From contig NC_048546.1 of the NCBI RefSeq assembly GCF_902806685.2, positions 9,566,534 through 9,630,533 on the forward strand: a stretch of DNA of 64,000 bases, in the 5' to 3' direction. How positions within the stretch are numbered: position 1 is the first letter of the stretch; every line of letters starts with the position of its first letter. The translations under genes and the position numbers were made by a program. The notes under the pieces were generated by a model. It was not told the DNA's origin. It did no database searches and saw only the letters and a list, made by a program, of their open reading frames with translations. Positions 56,094 through 64,000 of the stretch are shown here, piece after piece. Source of the DNA: Maniola hyperantus. Lineage: Eukaryota > Arthropoda > Insecta > Lepidoptera > Nymphalidae.

Positions 56094-57002
56094 GTATAAG
56101 ATAAATGGTTAGAGTTGCTATTTATTTCTTGAAATTGCTACTAAACTCTTTAGATTTTGCTTAAGAATTAATTCTAAACCATTGACATTTTATTTGTAAA
56201 CAGAGGCACGTCAAAATGATAGACAAAATACTACAGACGTAACAGATAATATATAGCAGCTAATCCAAAGGTCTTACATGGTGAAATTGATTTTATTATA
56301 TTTTAGAAGTAAAGTAATTGTAGATTTAAATAGAGTATAATGTGGAATTTTGAAGTGTATAAATTTAAAACTAAAGTTTAATCTCTATTGTCGACTCTAT
56401 TGAATTTGAGTTTTATATGGTATCATTATATTTATGGAAAGGGTAGCCAAAGGGCTATAAATGGCTCTGCTTTGACGGTAGACATCATTAATTTTCCTAT
56501 TTTTAATAAGAAGCTGTGACATACCTACAGGTACGAATATTGTTGATTTTATATTTCTATTGTTATACTATGTATGTTGTTTAATGTGTAATTTGTTATT
56601 CAACTGGTATTCCTTTGTAATAGTTTATGCTTATACCCGATGTGGGTTGGATATGTTATGGTAATACCATAGTTGTATCTATTTTTCAATAATTGTGGAT
56701 AGACACCGCCGAGTTTTTTCTTGCCAGTTCTTTCTCTCGGTAGATATGCTTTTTCGAACTGGCGGTAGATTTTTCTTAAAGGAAATAATAAATTATTTAA
56801 TGATAAAGCAATAAGTAATGGTAAAGATAAACTTTGATATGGAGGGATTTTTCCCTGAATAAAACAGTTTATTTCCTTATACAATCTTTTATTTTGTTTT
56901 CTACCTTCAACCACGCCCTAGCTTATTGATAACGAATTAAGGTTTAGGCTCTCAGTAGGTGATTCCTGACTCTATTGTCTCTATACTACTGATGCAAATC
57001 TA
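56094..57002 (+). repeat. LTR-like direct repeat, left copy
   Basis: 'gtataagataaatggttaga' to 'ctgatgcaaatcta'. Everything I compared with the right copy is identical, including the minus-strand 104-codon open frame in both, which is probably incidental. It contains an inverted LINE 3' UTR-like stretch (56698-56765). Confidence 0.92.
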
Positions 57003-57022
57003 GCATCAGAAGTGGGATACGA
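57001..57022 (+). other. Putative primer-binding site for tRNA-Leu
   Basis: 'catcagaagtgggatacg' agrees with the complement of the 3' end of metazoan tRNA-Leu (CCA preceded by ...CCCACTTCTGAC) at almost every base after the first four. The tRNA sequence is recalled, not searched. Confidence 0.6.
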
Positions 57023-59659
57023 TATGGCTGAATTGTGCCTTTTCTAATGCAGTTTGTACAAGTTTCAGAAATACCGGCGAATTCGGATGGCTTTGTGAAA
57101 AGCCATCAAAGATGTTCCAACAGGCGTTGTGATGACTGACGTCCACGAGAGGTACCACAATGGACATTGGATACCCTAAATCTGGAAATCTTAATATGAA
57201 AATATGGTATGAAAAAAAAAAAGTGAAAGTGAATTAAAACTTTTTTGCAAGACAATTTTTCAGGCAGGTAGGCCTTAGAAAGTTTTATTGCGTAATCATG
57301 GACCTATTAATACTCTGTGTAATGTAGTAACACAGTTTCATAGTACCTGTCGTCATTTTATTTGTTTTAAATCTAATTGTATTATAGAAATAAAGATGTG
57401 GGTACTAAATAAATAAAATTTTTGCGGGTAATTTTGTGTTCAGTATAGATGTTCTGTTTCAATGACTCAGATTAATGTTTGAAGGTGTTTAATCGCATGA
57501 TGTCCCAGCTAGTAACACAAATCGATATTACGTAAATTAATGTTAAAAATTTGCAGGTAGTTAGTTGGTATGGAATTTTTATTAAATGATCATACGATAA
57601 AATGTGGTTAAATGTCAGACTGACCGAGCGGTGAAAAACTAAAGCAAGTTTGTCAGTAAATATTTACTGATGATTAATTTGTGTTCTATTTTAATTTACG
57701 TCTGACGTCTAGCCGTATATTCGTAATTTATATGATAGTGATGTTGACATTGAATCATTGAATATTGTTTTACGAGTGTTGAGTCATCTTACTTTTTTTT
57801 TAGTTATGTTCTTGAGGCATTTCCTATGTAAGTACTTCGAGAACGAAGTACTTTTCAGGTTGGCCGAATAGATGTATATAATTTATTTATGTGTTACATA
57901 ATGACAGAGAGAAAAGAAGGAAAAAAAAGAACCAAAAAAAAAAAGAAAAAAAAAAAAAAAATTTTTTTGTTGTAATTTTGTTTCAAATTAAGAACAATAC
58001 AGAAATACATATTGCATCATTCGTTAAATATTGATGATTCATTGATCAGAAACGCGATTAGCGTGGCCATTTTTGTAAATTTGCTATTGACTTTGCATCG
58101 GAGTTCTCACTCGCGAAACGTAGAGATGAAAGATTTGTGATACCTACCTACAATAATTAAGAAATTTTGTTGGAGTTTATTTTTGTAGTTTTTATATAAG
58201 GATAGGTTAGGCTGCTGATGTCTTATCCTGTTGCTATGCCGCTAAGTCTAGTAGCTACTGATTGTTTGATGTCATTGTTTTTTTATATATACCCACCGTT
58301 ATGTAATGTGATGTAATGGAGCTGCCAATCCACACTTGGCCAGCGTGGTGGACTATGGTTAAACCTGAAACTTAAATTTAGAATATTGGAATTTAGAGAT
58401 TATTGACTACCCACTTGTGTTTAATATTTTTTAATGCCGTATTTTGTTGTTTTGTTTGAATAATACTTTTGATTTTTTGACGTTTTTGATGTTTGAAGTG
58501 TTTAACTATTTTTGATATTGATTACTTCTTTGACGATCTTTTTAATGTAAATTATTTTTGTGGTATTTTTTGACATTTTAGTTTTTGATACCTACCTTTA
58601 TGTTTTATTTACGATCTTTTTGGATTTTTATATTTTTATATTTTATTGTGGAAAAATGTTTTGGTATTTATTTAAAAAGGAAGGTTGTTGGCACATCATT
58701 GGATGTGGGAAGCAACAAATGTTTTTGTATAGTCCAAGGACTGATTGCAGATAGACAAAAAGAGATTGAATAGAAAATATTTTTGAAAGTAAATAACGAT
58801 AATTAGATAAGTTTACTCTTTGATTATTTTTACTTCTTCTAACATAGTAGTTAGTTTTGTTTTGATATATCTTACATATAATTACTTTTTATATACCTAC
58901 CCTTTGTTTTTGACTTTGGTACTTTAGGAGTAAGAGTCGATGGTATTTTATTATTTTTGCAAAATTATTAACTTGAAATTGAAAAAAAGTTCTTATGATT
59001 TAACTTATTTTGAAATATTAATATTTTTGTAACTTTTTCATTTTGATGGTTCTTTTTTATGAAACATATTATTTTAAATTCTGATAATTTACAATTTGTT
59101 CAGTTGCAATTTTTCTTTGTTTAATATTCATCTCTATATTTTATTGGAATTTATTTACAACTTTGATCAAATGTTCGATCAATGGAAAAATTGTATAGTG
59201 ATATATGGATCAAAACCAATGGTGTTAAGGGACAATTTTATGATGGTTTACGATGTTGCCTTAAAACCAATGGTGTTGAAGGATATTTTGTAGATGATAC
59301 TTTAAAACGTTGGAACCAACGGTGTTGAAAAGTATTTTTATAATATCGCTTTAATACCAGTGGTGTTAAAAATATTTTTGATATTGGTTTAAAACCAATG
59401 GGGTTAAAGGATATCTTGTTTGGAAACATTTATGTGCTGTGGCGAGAAAAATATTTCTTGTATTTTTGAGAGTAAACTGTGTGGTAATTTTGTATGTCAC
59501 ACACATGTTTAAAATGTTTTTTTAAATTTTGTTGGAAGCCACAGACATGTTGTTTGAAAAAAAAAAAAAAAAAATGTTTTGATGTTGTTAAAAATTTACT
59601 TTACGAATTGTTTGTTTTTATTTTGTTGCTTCGAGAACGAAACAATTGTCAGTTTGGCC
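57023..59659 (+). other. LARD internal domain, no coding capacity seen
   Basis: I find no gag, protease, integrase or RT motif. It holds an A/purine-rich run at 57902-57960, a stretch 'cttcgagaacgaagtac' at about 57834 that is repeated just before the right LTR (59631, cttcgagaacgaaacaattg), and a series of degenerate repeats at 59210-59420. Confidence 0.65.
59210..59420 (+). repeat. Degenerate short tandem repeats
   Basis: 'aaaaccaatggtgtta' recurs with changes at about 59212, 59264, 59315 (ggaaccaacggtgttg), 59355 (taccagtggtgtta) and 59392, each followed by 'a.ggatatttt'-like sequence. Spacing is about 40-52 bp. Confidence 0.8.
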
Positions 59660-60568
59660 GTATAAGATAAATGGTTAGAGTTGCTATTTATTTCTTGAAA
59701 TTGCTACTAAACTCTTTAGATTTTGCTTAAGAATTAATTCTAAACCATTGACATTTTATTTGTAAACAGAGGCACGTCAAAATGATAGACAAAATACTAC
59801 AGACGTAACAGATAATATATAGCAGCTAATCCAAAGGTCTTACATGGTGAAATTGATTTTATTATATTTTAGAAGTAAAGTAATTGTAGATTTAAATAGA
59901 GTATAATGTGGAATTTTGAAGTGTATAAATTTAAAACTAAAGTTTAATCTCTATTGTCGACTCTATTGAATTTGAGTTTTATATGGTATCATTATATTTA
60001 TGGAAAGGGTAGCCAAAGGGCTATAAATGGCTCTGCTTTGACGGTAGACATCATTAATTTTCCTATTTTTAATAAGAAGCTGTGACATACCTACAGGTAC
60101 GAATATTGTTGATTTTATATTTCTATTGTTATACTATGTATGTTGTTTAATGTGTAATTTGTTATTCAACTGGTATTCCTTTGTAATAGTTTATGCTTAT
60201 ACCCGATGTGGGTTGGATATGTTATGGTAATACCATAGTTGTATCTATTTTTCAATAATTGTGGATAGACACCGCCGAGTTTTTTCTTGCCAGTTCTTTC
60301 TCTCGGTAGATATGCTTTTTCGAACTGGCGGTAGATTTTTCTTAAAGGAAATAATAAATTATTTAATGATAAAGCAATAAGTAATGGTAAAGATAAACTT
60401 TGATATGGAGGGATTTTTCCCTGAATAAAACAGTTTATTTCCTTATACAATCTTTTATTTTGTTTTCTACCTTCAACCACGCCCTAGCTTATTGATAACG
60501 AATTAAGGTTTAGGCTCTCAGTAGGTGATTCCTGACTCTATTGTCTCTATACTACTGATGCAAATCTA
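59660..60568 (+). repeat. LTR-like direct repeat, right copy
   Basis: Identical by eye to 56094-57002, at a constant offset of 3566 bp. Confidence 0.92.
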
Positions 60569-60841
60569 GCACACGCAACCACCAACTTAACGCGACAACT
60601 TCGACGATAATATGCAAATCATTTTTGACTAGAAATGTGTAGAATTTATATATCTTTTACTGCCGTATGGCATGATATGTGACAATAAACTCCTCTACCC
60701 CAAACGCTTATGAAATAATACGAGTATATTACTGCCTTGATGGAGGAAATATAATATTTCAATAGGCTCTATATGTATAGTATTTTTTTCTGCACGTTCA
60801 TACATATTATAAATCCAATCATGTAGATTGGACATGTTTAT

Positions 60842-61080
60842 GCCGTATCACTACGCGCAAAAAGTTATTTTGCTCCAAAAGTTTTCGTTTTCGGCACGTT
60901 TGTAGTCGCGTGCGTGCAGGCTAGTTTATGATGTATCACTACAGCCGAGAGTTTATTTTTCTTAAAACATTATTACTTCATCGTTATGTTTGGAGCAACG
61001 CTGGCTGTATTCGTACGCCGTATCACTATGTGCGAGAGCTTATTTTGCTCTAAACATTTTCACTAAGACTGCTGAATTAT
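60842..61080 (+). repeat. 88-bp degenerate tandem repeat, ~2.7 copies
   Basis: 'gccgtatcacta' or its variant starts at 60842, 60930 and 61018, exactly 88 bp apart, each followed by 'gcg..a.agtttatttt.ctc..aac'. Confidence 0.8.
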
Positions 61081-61312
61081 GAGTAGACGTACCTACTTAT
61101 CTACTATAATGCAGTGATTATTATTACCATTACTATTGTTTCTCACACTTTCGAGTTGACGAGTATTTTTTTTAATTATTTCCAAACAAAACATTTTTAT
61201 ATTTTGATTTTAATTCTATGTTTCGATAGTACTACTGAGGGCAAATCATTTCGCTTCGGGAAAACAACCATCAAAACTTCAGCGTGTATATCTCTGAACA
61301 TATTGTAAAAAA

Positions 61313-61387
61313 ATGTTAAGCGGATGAGCCGTGAAAACGAAACAGATAGATAGACACACTTTCACTTTTAGAATATCAGTATGGATT
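61313..61387 (-). mobile_element. Helitron-like repeat B, 5' fragment
   Basis: 'gagccgtgaaaacgaaacag', 'gatagacacactttcac' and 'tagaatatcagtatgga' are the complement of the B start. Confidence 0.6.
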
Positions 61388-61655
61388 TGGTATATCGTGA
61401 GAAGCAACAAGAGGTATGATTGAACGGTCGCATGGAAGATAAAGATCGCGCCACACCCAGCGACATAAAGCCCTATTAGTATTAAGCTTGATCTTTCGGT
61501 GCGACTCACAGTATCTGTTACAGGCAAATACTTTAGAAACGACATACTCGCTACTGTCTAGGTAGAGTTTACTTTGCGTTCTCCAATTTATTTATTTATT
61601 TAATTTTCCATATCTAATGAATTCCATACTTAATACATATTCTTTATTATTTAGA

Positions 61656-61810
61656 TACAAAAGTGTGTCTGTCAGTCTGTCTGTCTGTCAGTATATTACC
61701 TTTTTATGGCCGAAATAGCCTTACATCCTGGAGACGGACATGGTTATAGTTACCCCGGAACTTTTAAATCCCACGATTTTTAAAACCTAAATCTACGCGG
61801 ATGAAGTCAC
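61656..61810 (+). mobile_element. Helitron-like repeat B, partial
   Basis: 'caaaagtgtgtctgtcagtc', 'cgaaatagccttacatcctg' and 'cctaaatctacgcggatgaag'. The CTAG end is missing. Confidence 0.6.
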
Positions 61811-61847
61811 AATCATCATCTACTATGATGCCTCCACGAAATTTAGG

Positions 61848-62014
61848 TATGGTACGCGACAGGTCGAGATGGCACTTGGGGAGGGAACGGCCCGCACATC
61901 GGCACAGCTCTCGCGCTAACCCGGTGCGGGTGAGCGCGGGTGACGTGCTGGGGTGCAAGGTGACCCCCGCCTCATACCCCGATTACCATCTCATTTCTCG
62001 ACCTGCCTGATAAT
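61848..62014 (+). mobile_element. GC-rich foldback MITE, copy 7
   Basis: 'tatggtacgcgacaggtcg' through 'aacccggtgcgggtgagcg' to 'ccccgattaccatctcattt' and 'ctcgacctgcctgata'. The core arrangement is closest to 3749. Confidence 0.8.
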
Positions 62015-62474
62015 ACATCACAATTATCACGCAATTAGTGTCACATAAAGCACAGTCATAAAATGTGTTTTAGTGTAACACCATTGTAAATGCCATTGAG
62101 TCAGTAGTGAAAATATCAAAATGTACTATGTCCAGGCGAACTTCTCTTTTTGAAAACAAAAAACACATTTAGTTTGACGGTAATTTCTGAATCGAACTCT
62201 GCCCAGGCAGTGCAGAAATGGCTTACCTTGCGCACTTTGCGAGTAACATATCGATGCTTAACGTCTTGATGTATTACTATCTATTCAGAGAAGAGTTTTG
62301 AGTTTTTGATAGATTATGATATCTGGTAGGTAGTTCGTAAGTACATGTTACAAGTAGGTAGGTATGTATATTGTATTGTTGGCTAAATTTAACCTACGCA
62401 GTAGGTGACACTTAAAAGAATCCTCTACACAGCAACGTGCGGCAAGCACAGAATAAGGGATGATTTATGCTAGA
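62015..62474. other. No recognisable feature
   Basis: Non-coding by eye. Confidence 0.4.
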
Positions 62475-62640
62475 CCGTGCCGTCCGAGGCACCAGATTGG
62501 AAATTTGTATGAGGTCACATCAGACCGTGCCGTGTCTGAGTCATCCGAGCTTCGTCCGTGTTAAGTTTCTTCATACATAATTGCAATCCGTGGATTGTCC
62601 GCGCGTCGGACGTGCCTCGGGCGTGGCATGGCTTGGGCCT
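62475..62640. mobile_element. Possible MITE with imperfect inverted ends
   Basis: 'gaccgtgccgtccgaggcac' near the left is mirrored by 'gtgcctcgggcgtggcatgg' near the right with about four mismatches. 'gaccgtgccgt' also recurs inside. Confidence 0.45.
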
Positions 62641-63181
62641 GAAACAGTTTTAACTACCTCAGGAAGCTGGGCCTCACACTAAAGCTTGTCCATTACTACA
62701 TGTTTGATAAGATAATAAATGTAATAAGATAATAATTCTTGTTTAATGTATGATGTAATTCTCTAATGTTTTTAAATAAATAAATACAATCTATTTATTT
62801 ATTTAAAAAACATATTAGAATCGTAAATTACAGAAGCACTTAGAAGTTACAATTTTCACAATAAGTCGCTTTCACTCTTAAAAAGAAATATTGTGTCATG
62901 TTAAAAAACATAATCGAGCACAAAGGCTGCGAAAGAAAGCCTATTCATTTTATACATCAATTCAAGAAAAAAAATCACTTTTATCTTTGTTCTTTTTCAA
63001 AAACGATGAACGTTGATAGCTATAAAAATTCAAGATACACAGATCAAAATAACAAAAATCAAGAGCGTTAAGTTTTTATTCCACTTTTTGTTTATTTTTA
63101 CCAGTATTTTAGCTTCCCATACACTGATGCATTTATCATTGTAATAGTGAATTATTTTAGGCCAAATTTTAATCAGCCGCA
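62641..63181. other. No gene; A/T hairpin at about 62772-62802
   Basis: 'taaataaataaata' faces 'tatttatttattta' across a short loop. Otherwise AT-rich and non-coding. Confidence 0.5.
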
Positions 63182-63260
63182 GCCTTCACATAGTGTCAGT
63201 ACTACTGACACTATGTGAAGGCAACTTGTATACCTACTGACTCAGTAGGTATACAAGTTG
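63182..63260. repeat. Twin perfect palindromes sharing one base
   Basis: 63182-63222 is a 20-bp arm, one base and the exact complement (gccttcacatagtgtcagta). 63222-63260 is a second unit with 19-bp arms (caacttgtatacctactga) around one base. The two have unrelated sequence and overlap by one base. Confidence 0.97.
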
Positions 63261-63317
63261 TACTAAATTGTACTATATTCTATGAAAATGGCGTGAATTC
63301 CTGCTAAAAAGTTTTTA

Positions 63318-63650
63318 TTTTATTTTTCGTTTCATTAGAAGTTAGCCCTTTACTAAAATCACACCTGATGGTAAGTGATGATCCAGCCTAACTTGGAAGT
63401 GGTATGGCAGTTTTATTAAACCCATTCCCGGTATGTACTAAAACGCTCGCGGCGCTGAAATCCCTTGACGGCACGGCATTGCCGGTATGTTGGTAACTAG
63501 CCATAGCCGTAGCCTCCCACCAGACCAGAGATAATTTTAGGAATTAAAAATTCTCAAGTTTTGCCAAAGTACAAATTCCCTCCCGGGAATCAAACCCGGG
63601 ACCTCCCACTTTAAGACCACAGCGCTCGCCACTGGCCAGGGAGGTCGTCA
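63318..63650 (-). mobile_element. SINE-B, full length with tRNA-like head
   Basis: T-rich tail complement, body (ctaacttggaagtggtatgg, ccgtagcctcccaccagacc), then the inverted head with B box 'gggaatcaaacccgggacc' and 'gccactggccagggaggtcg'. It shows the 5' end missing from the other three SINE-B copies. Confidence 0.85.
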
Positions 63651-63948
63651 AAAACGCAAAAGTTTCACAAAACAGCCGCATTGTATCTTTATATATTAAT
63701 ATCAATGGTGAAGAATCATTTTAATCGACTCCATTCGGTGTTTTTATTCACAATACAATTCATCCTCTAGATAGGCACTTCATCGATAAATCCGAAGTAT
63801 GGGATTGAGATAACGCATGATATTCAAATTAAATACCTTTGACATTTCGAGATTACAAACATCGGTTATATTGAACTGAGAGTCGAGTTTGAAGGACACA
63901 CGAAAGAATGGTGTGGGTTTGGTTGAATCGAATTGCATGTCGGGAAAA

Positions 63949-64000
63949 TCTAAATATATACAAGGAAAAGGTGACTGACTGACTGACTGACTGACTGATC
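63949..64000 (+). mobile_element. Lep1-like Helitron, cut by the window end
   Basis: Starts TCTAAATATATACAAGGAAA and a (GACT)n run. The rest lies beyond the window. Confidence 0.75.

Larger units (their letters stand above)
56094..60568 (+). mobile_element. Non-autonomous LTR retrotransposon (LARD-like)
   Basis: Two ~909-bp direct repeats (56094-57002 and 59660-60568) in register with no gap flank 2657 bp of apparently non-coding sequence. GCAC occurs just outside both ends (56090-56093 and 60569-60572), consistent with a 4-bp target duplication. The sequence after the first repeat matches a tRNA-Leu primer site. The ends (GT...TA) are not the canonical TG...CA, so the exact boundaries may be off by a few bases. 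It must use enzymes of another element. Confidence 0.75.

Noticed and set aside
56600..56914. Minus-strand 104-codon frame, repeated identically at 60166-60480, as a conserved gene
   Set aside because: It is identical only because the LTR-like repeat is duplicated. It contains an inverted LINE 3' UTR stretch and shows no recognisable domain.
59238..59429. Repeated TPLVLK peptide on the minus strand as a coding tandem repeat
   Set aside because: Unit lengths vary and are not all multiples of three; the DNA repeat explains it.

Overview
This window looks like intergenic or intronic DNA from a moth or butterfly (Lepidoptera). It is AT-rich and crowded with short elements of lepidopteran type: Lep1-like Helitrons ending in CTAG, tRNA-derived SINEs with (GATGAT)n or poly(A) tails, Harbinger-like and hAT-like MITEs, and 5'-truncated LINE tails. 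I found no complete host protein-coding gene. There is no rRNA, CRISPR array, operon or clear functional tRNA; the tRNA-like stretches are SINE heads. Nearly all short open frames fall inside repeats and look like chance frames. Family letters used below (SINE-A/B/C, repeats B, D, E, F) are local labels. All identities were judged by eye.

Layout. 0-25 kb: scattered SINEs, Helitron-like elements and MITEs, several nested in one another. Examples are a hAT-like MITE with an exact 8-bp target duplication inside a SINE, a LINE tail inside a SINE, and a Helitron inside another Helitron-like repeat. 25.5-29 kb: two long hairpins, then a jockey/CR1-type non-LTR retrotransposon with endonuclease and reverse transcriptase, one frameshift, one internal stop and a (TTTGAC)n tail. 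29-46 kb: more repeats, a decayed minus-strand LINE RT C-terminus at 37 kb, and a 2.7-kb element with 36-bp perfect terminal inverted repeats (38243-40976) and no visible transposase.

46-56 kb holds the most interesting content. A THAP-like first exon lies at 46.5 kb. At 49.36-55.98 kb there is a candidate DNA transposon with ~32-bp inverted ends. It contains two exons of a broken THAP-domain gene, and its right end carries a 74-bp tandem array. A nearly complete, very young Ty1/copia retrotransposon (50546-54915; 170-bp LTRs with one difference; CTAAT target duplication) sits in the THAP intron, about 27 bp before the splice acceptor.

56.1-60.6 kb: two ~909-bp direct repeats that I read as identical flank 2.66 kb of apparently non-coding DNA. 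A primer-binding site matching tRNA-Leu follows the first repeat and a GCAC duplication flanks the unit. This is best read as a recent non-autonomous LTR retrotransposon (LARD-like). 60.6-64 kb: an 88-bp tandem repeat, more MITEs, twin nearly perfect palindromes at 63.2 kb, and a full-length SINE.

Functionally, the window is a record of transposition. The autonomous elements (copia and the LINE) are recently arrived but already broken. The non-autonomous elements (LARD, SINEs, MITEs, Helitrons) must have been moved by enzymes encoded elsewhere.
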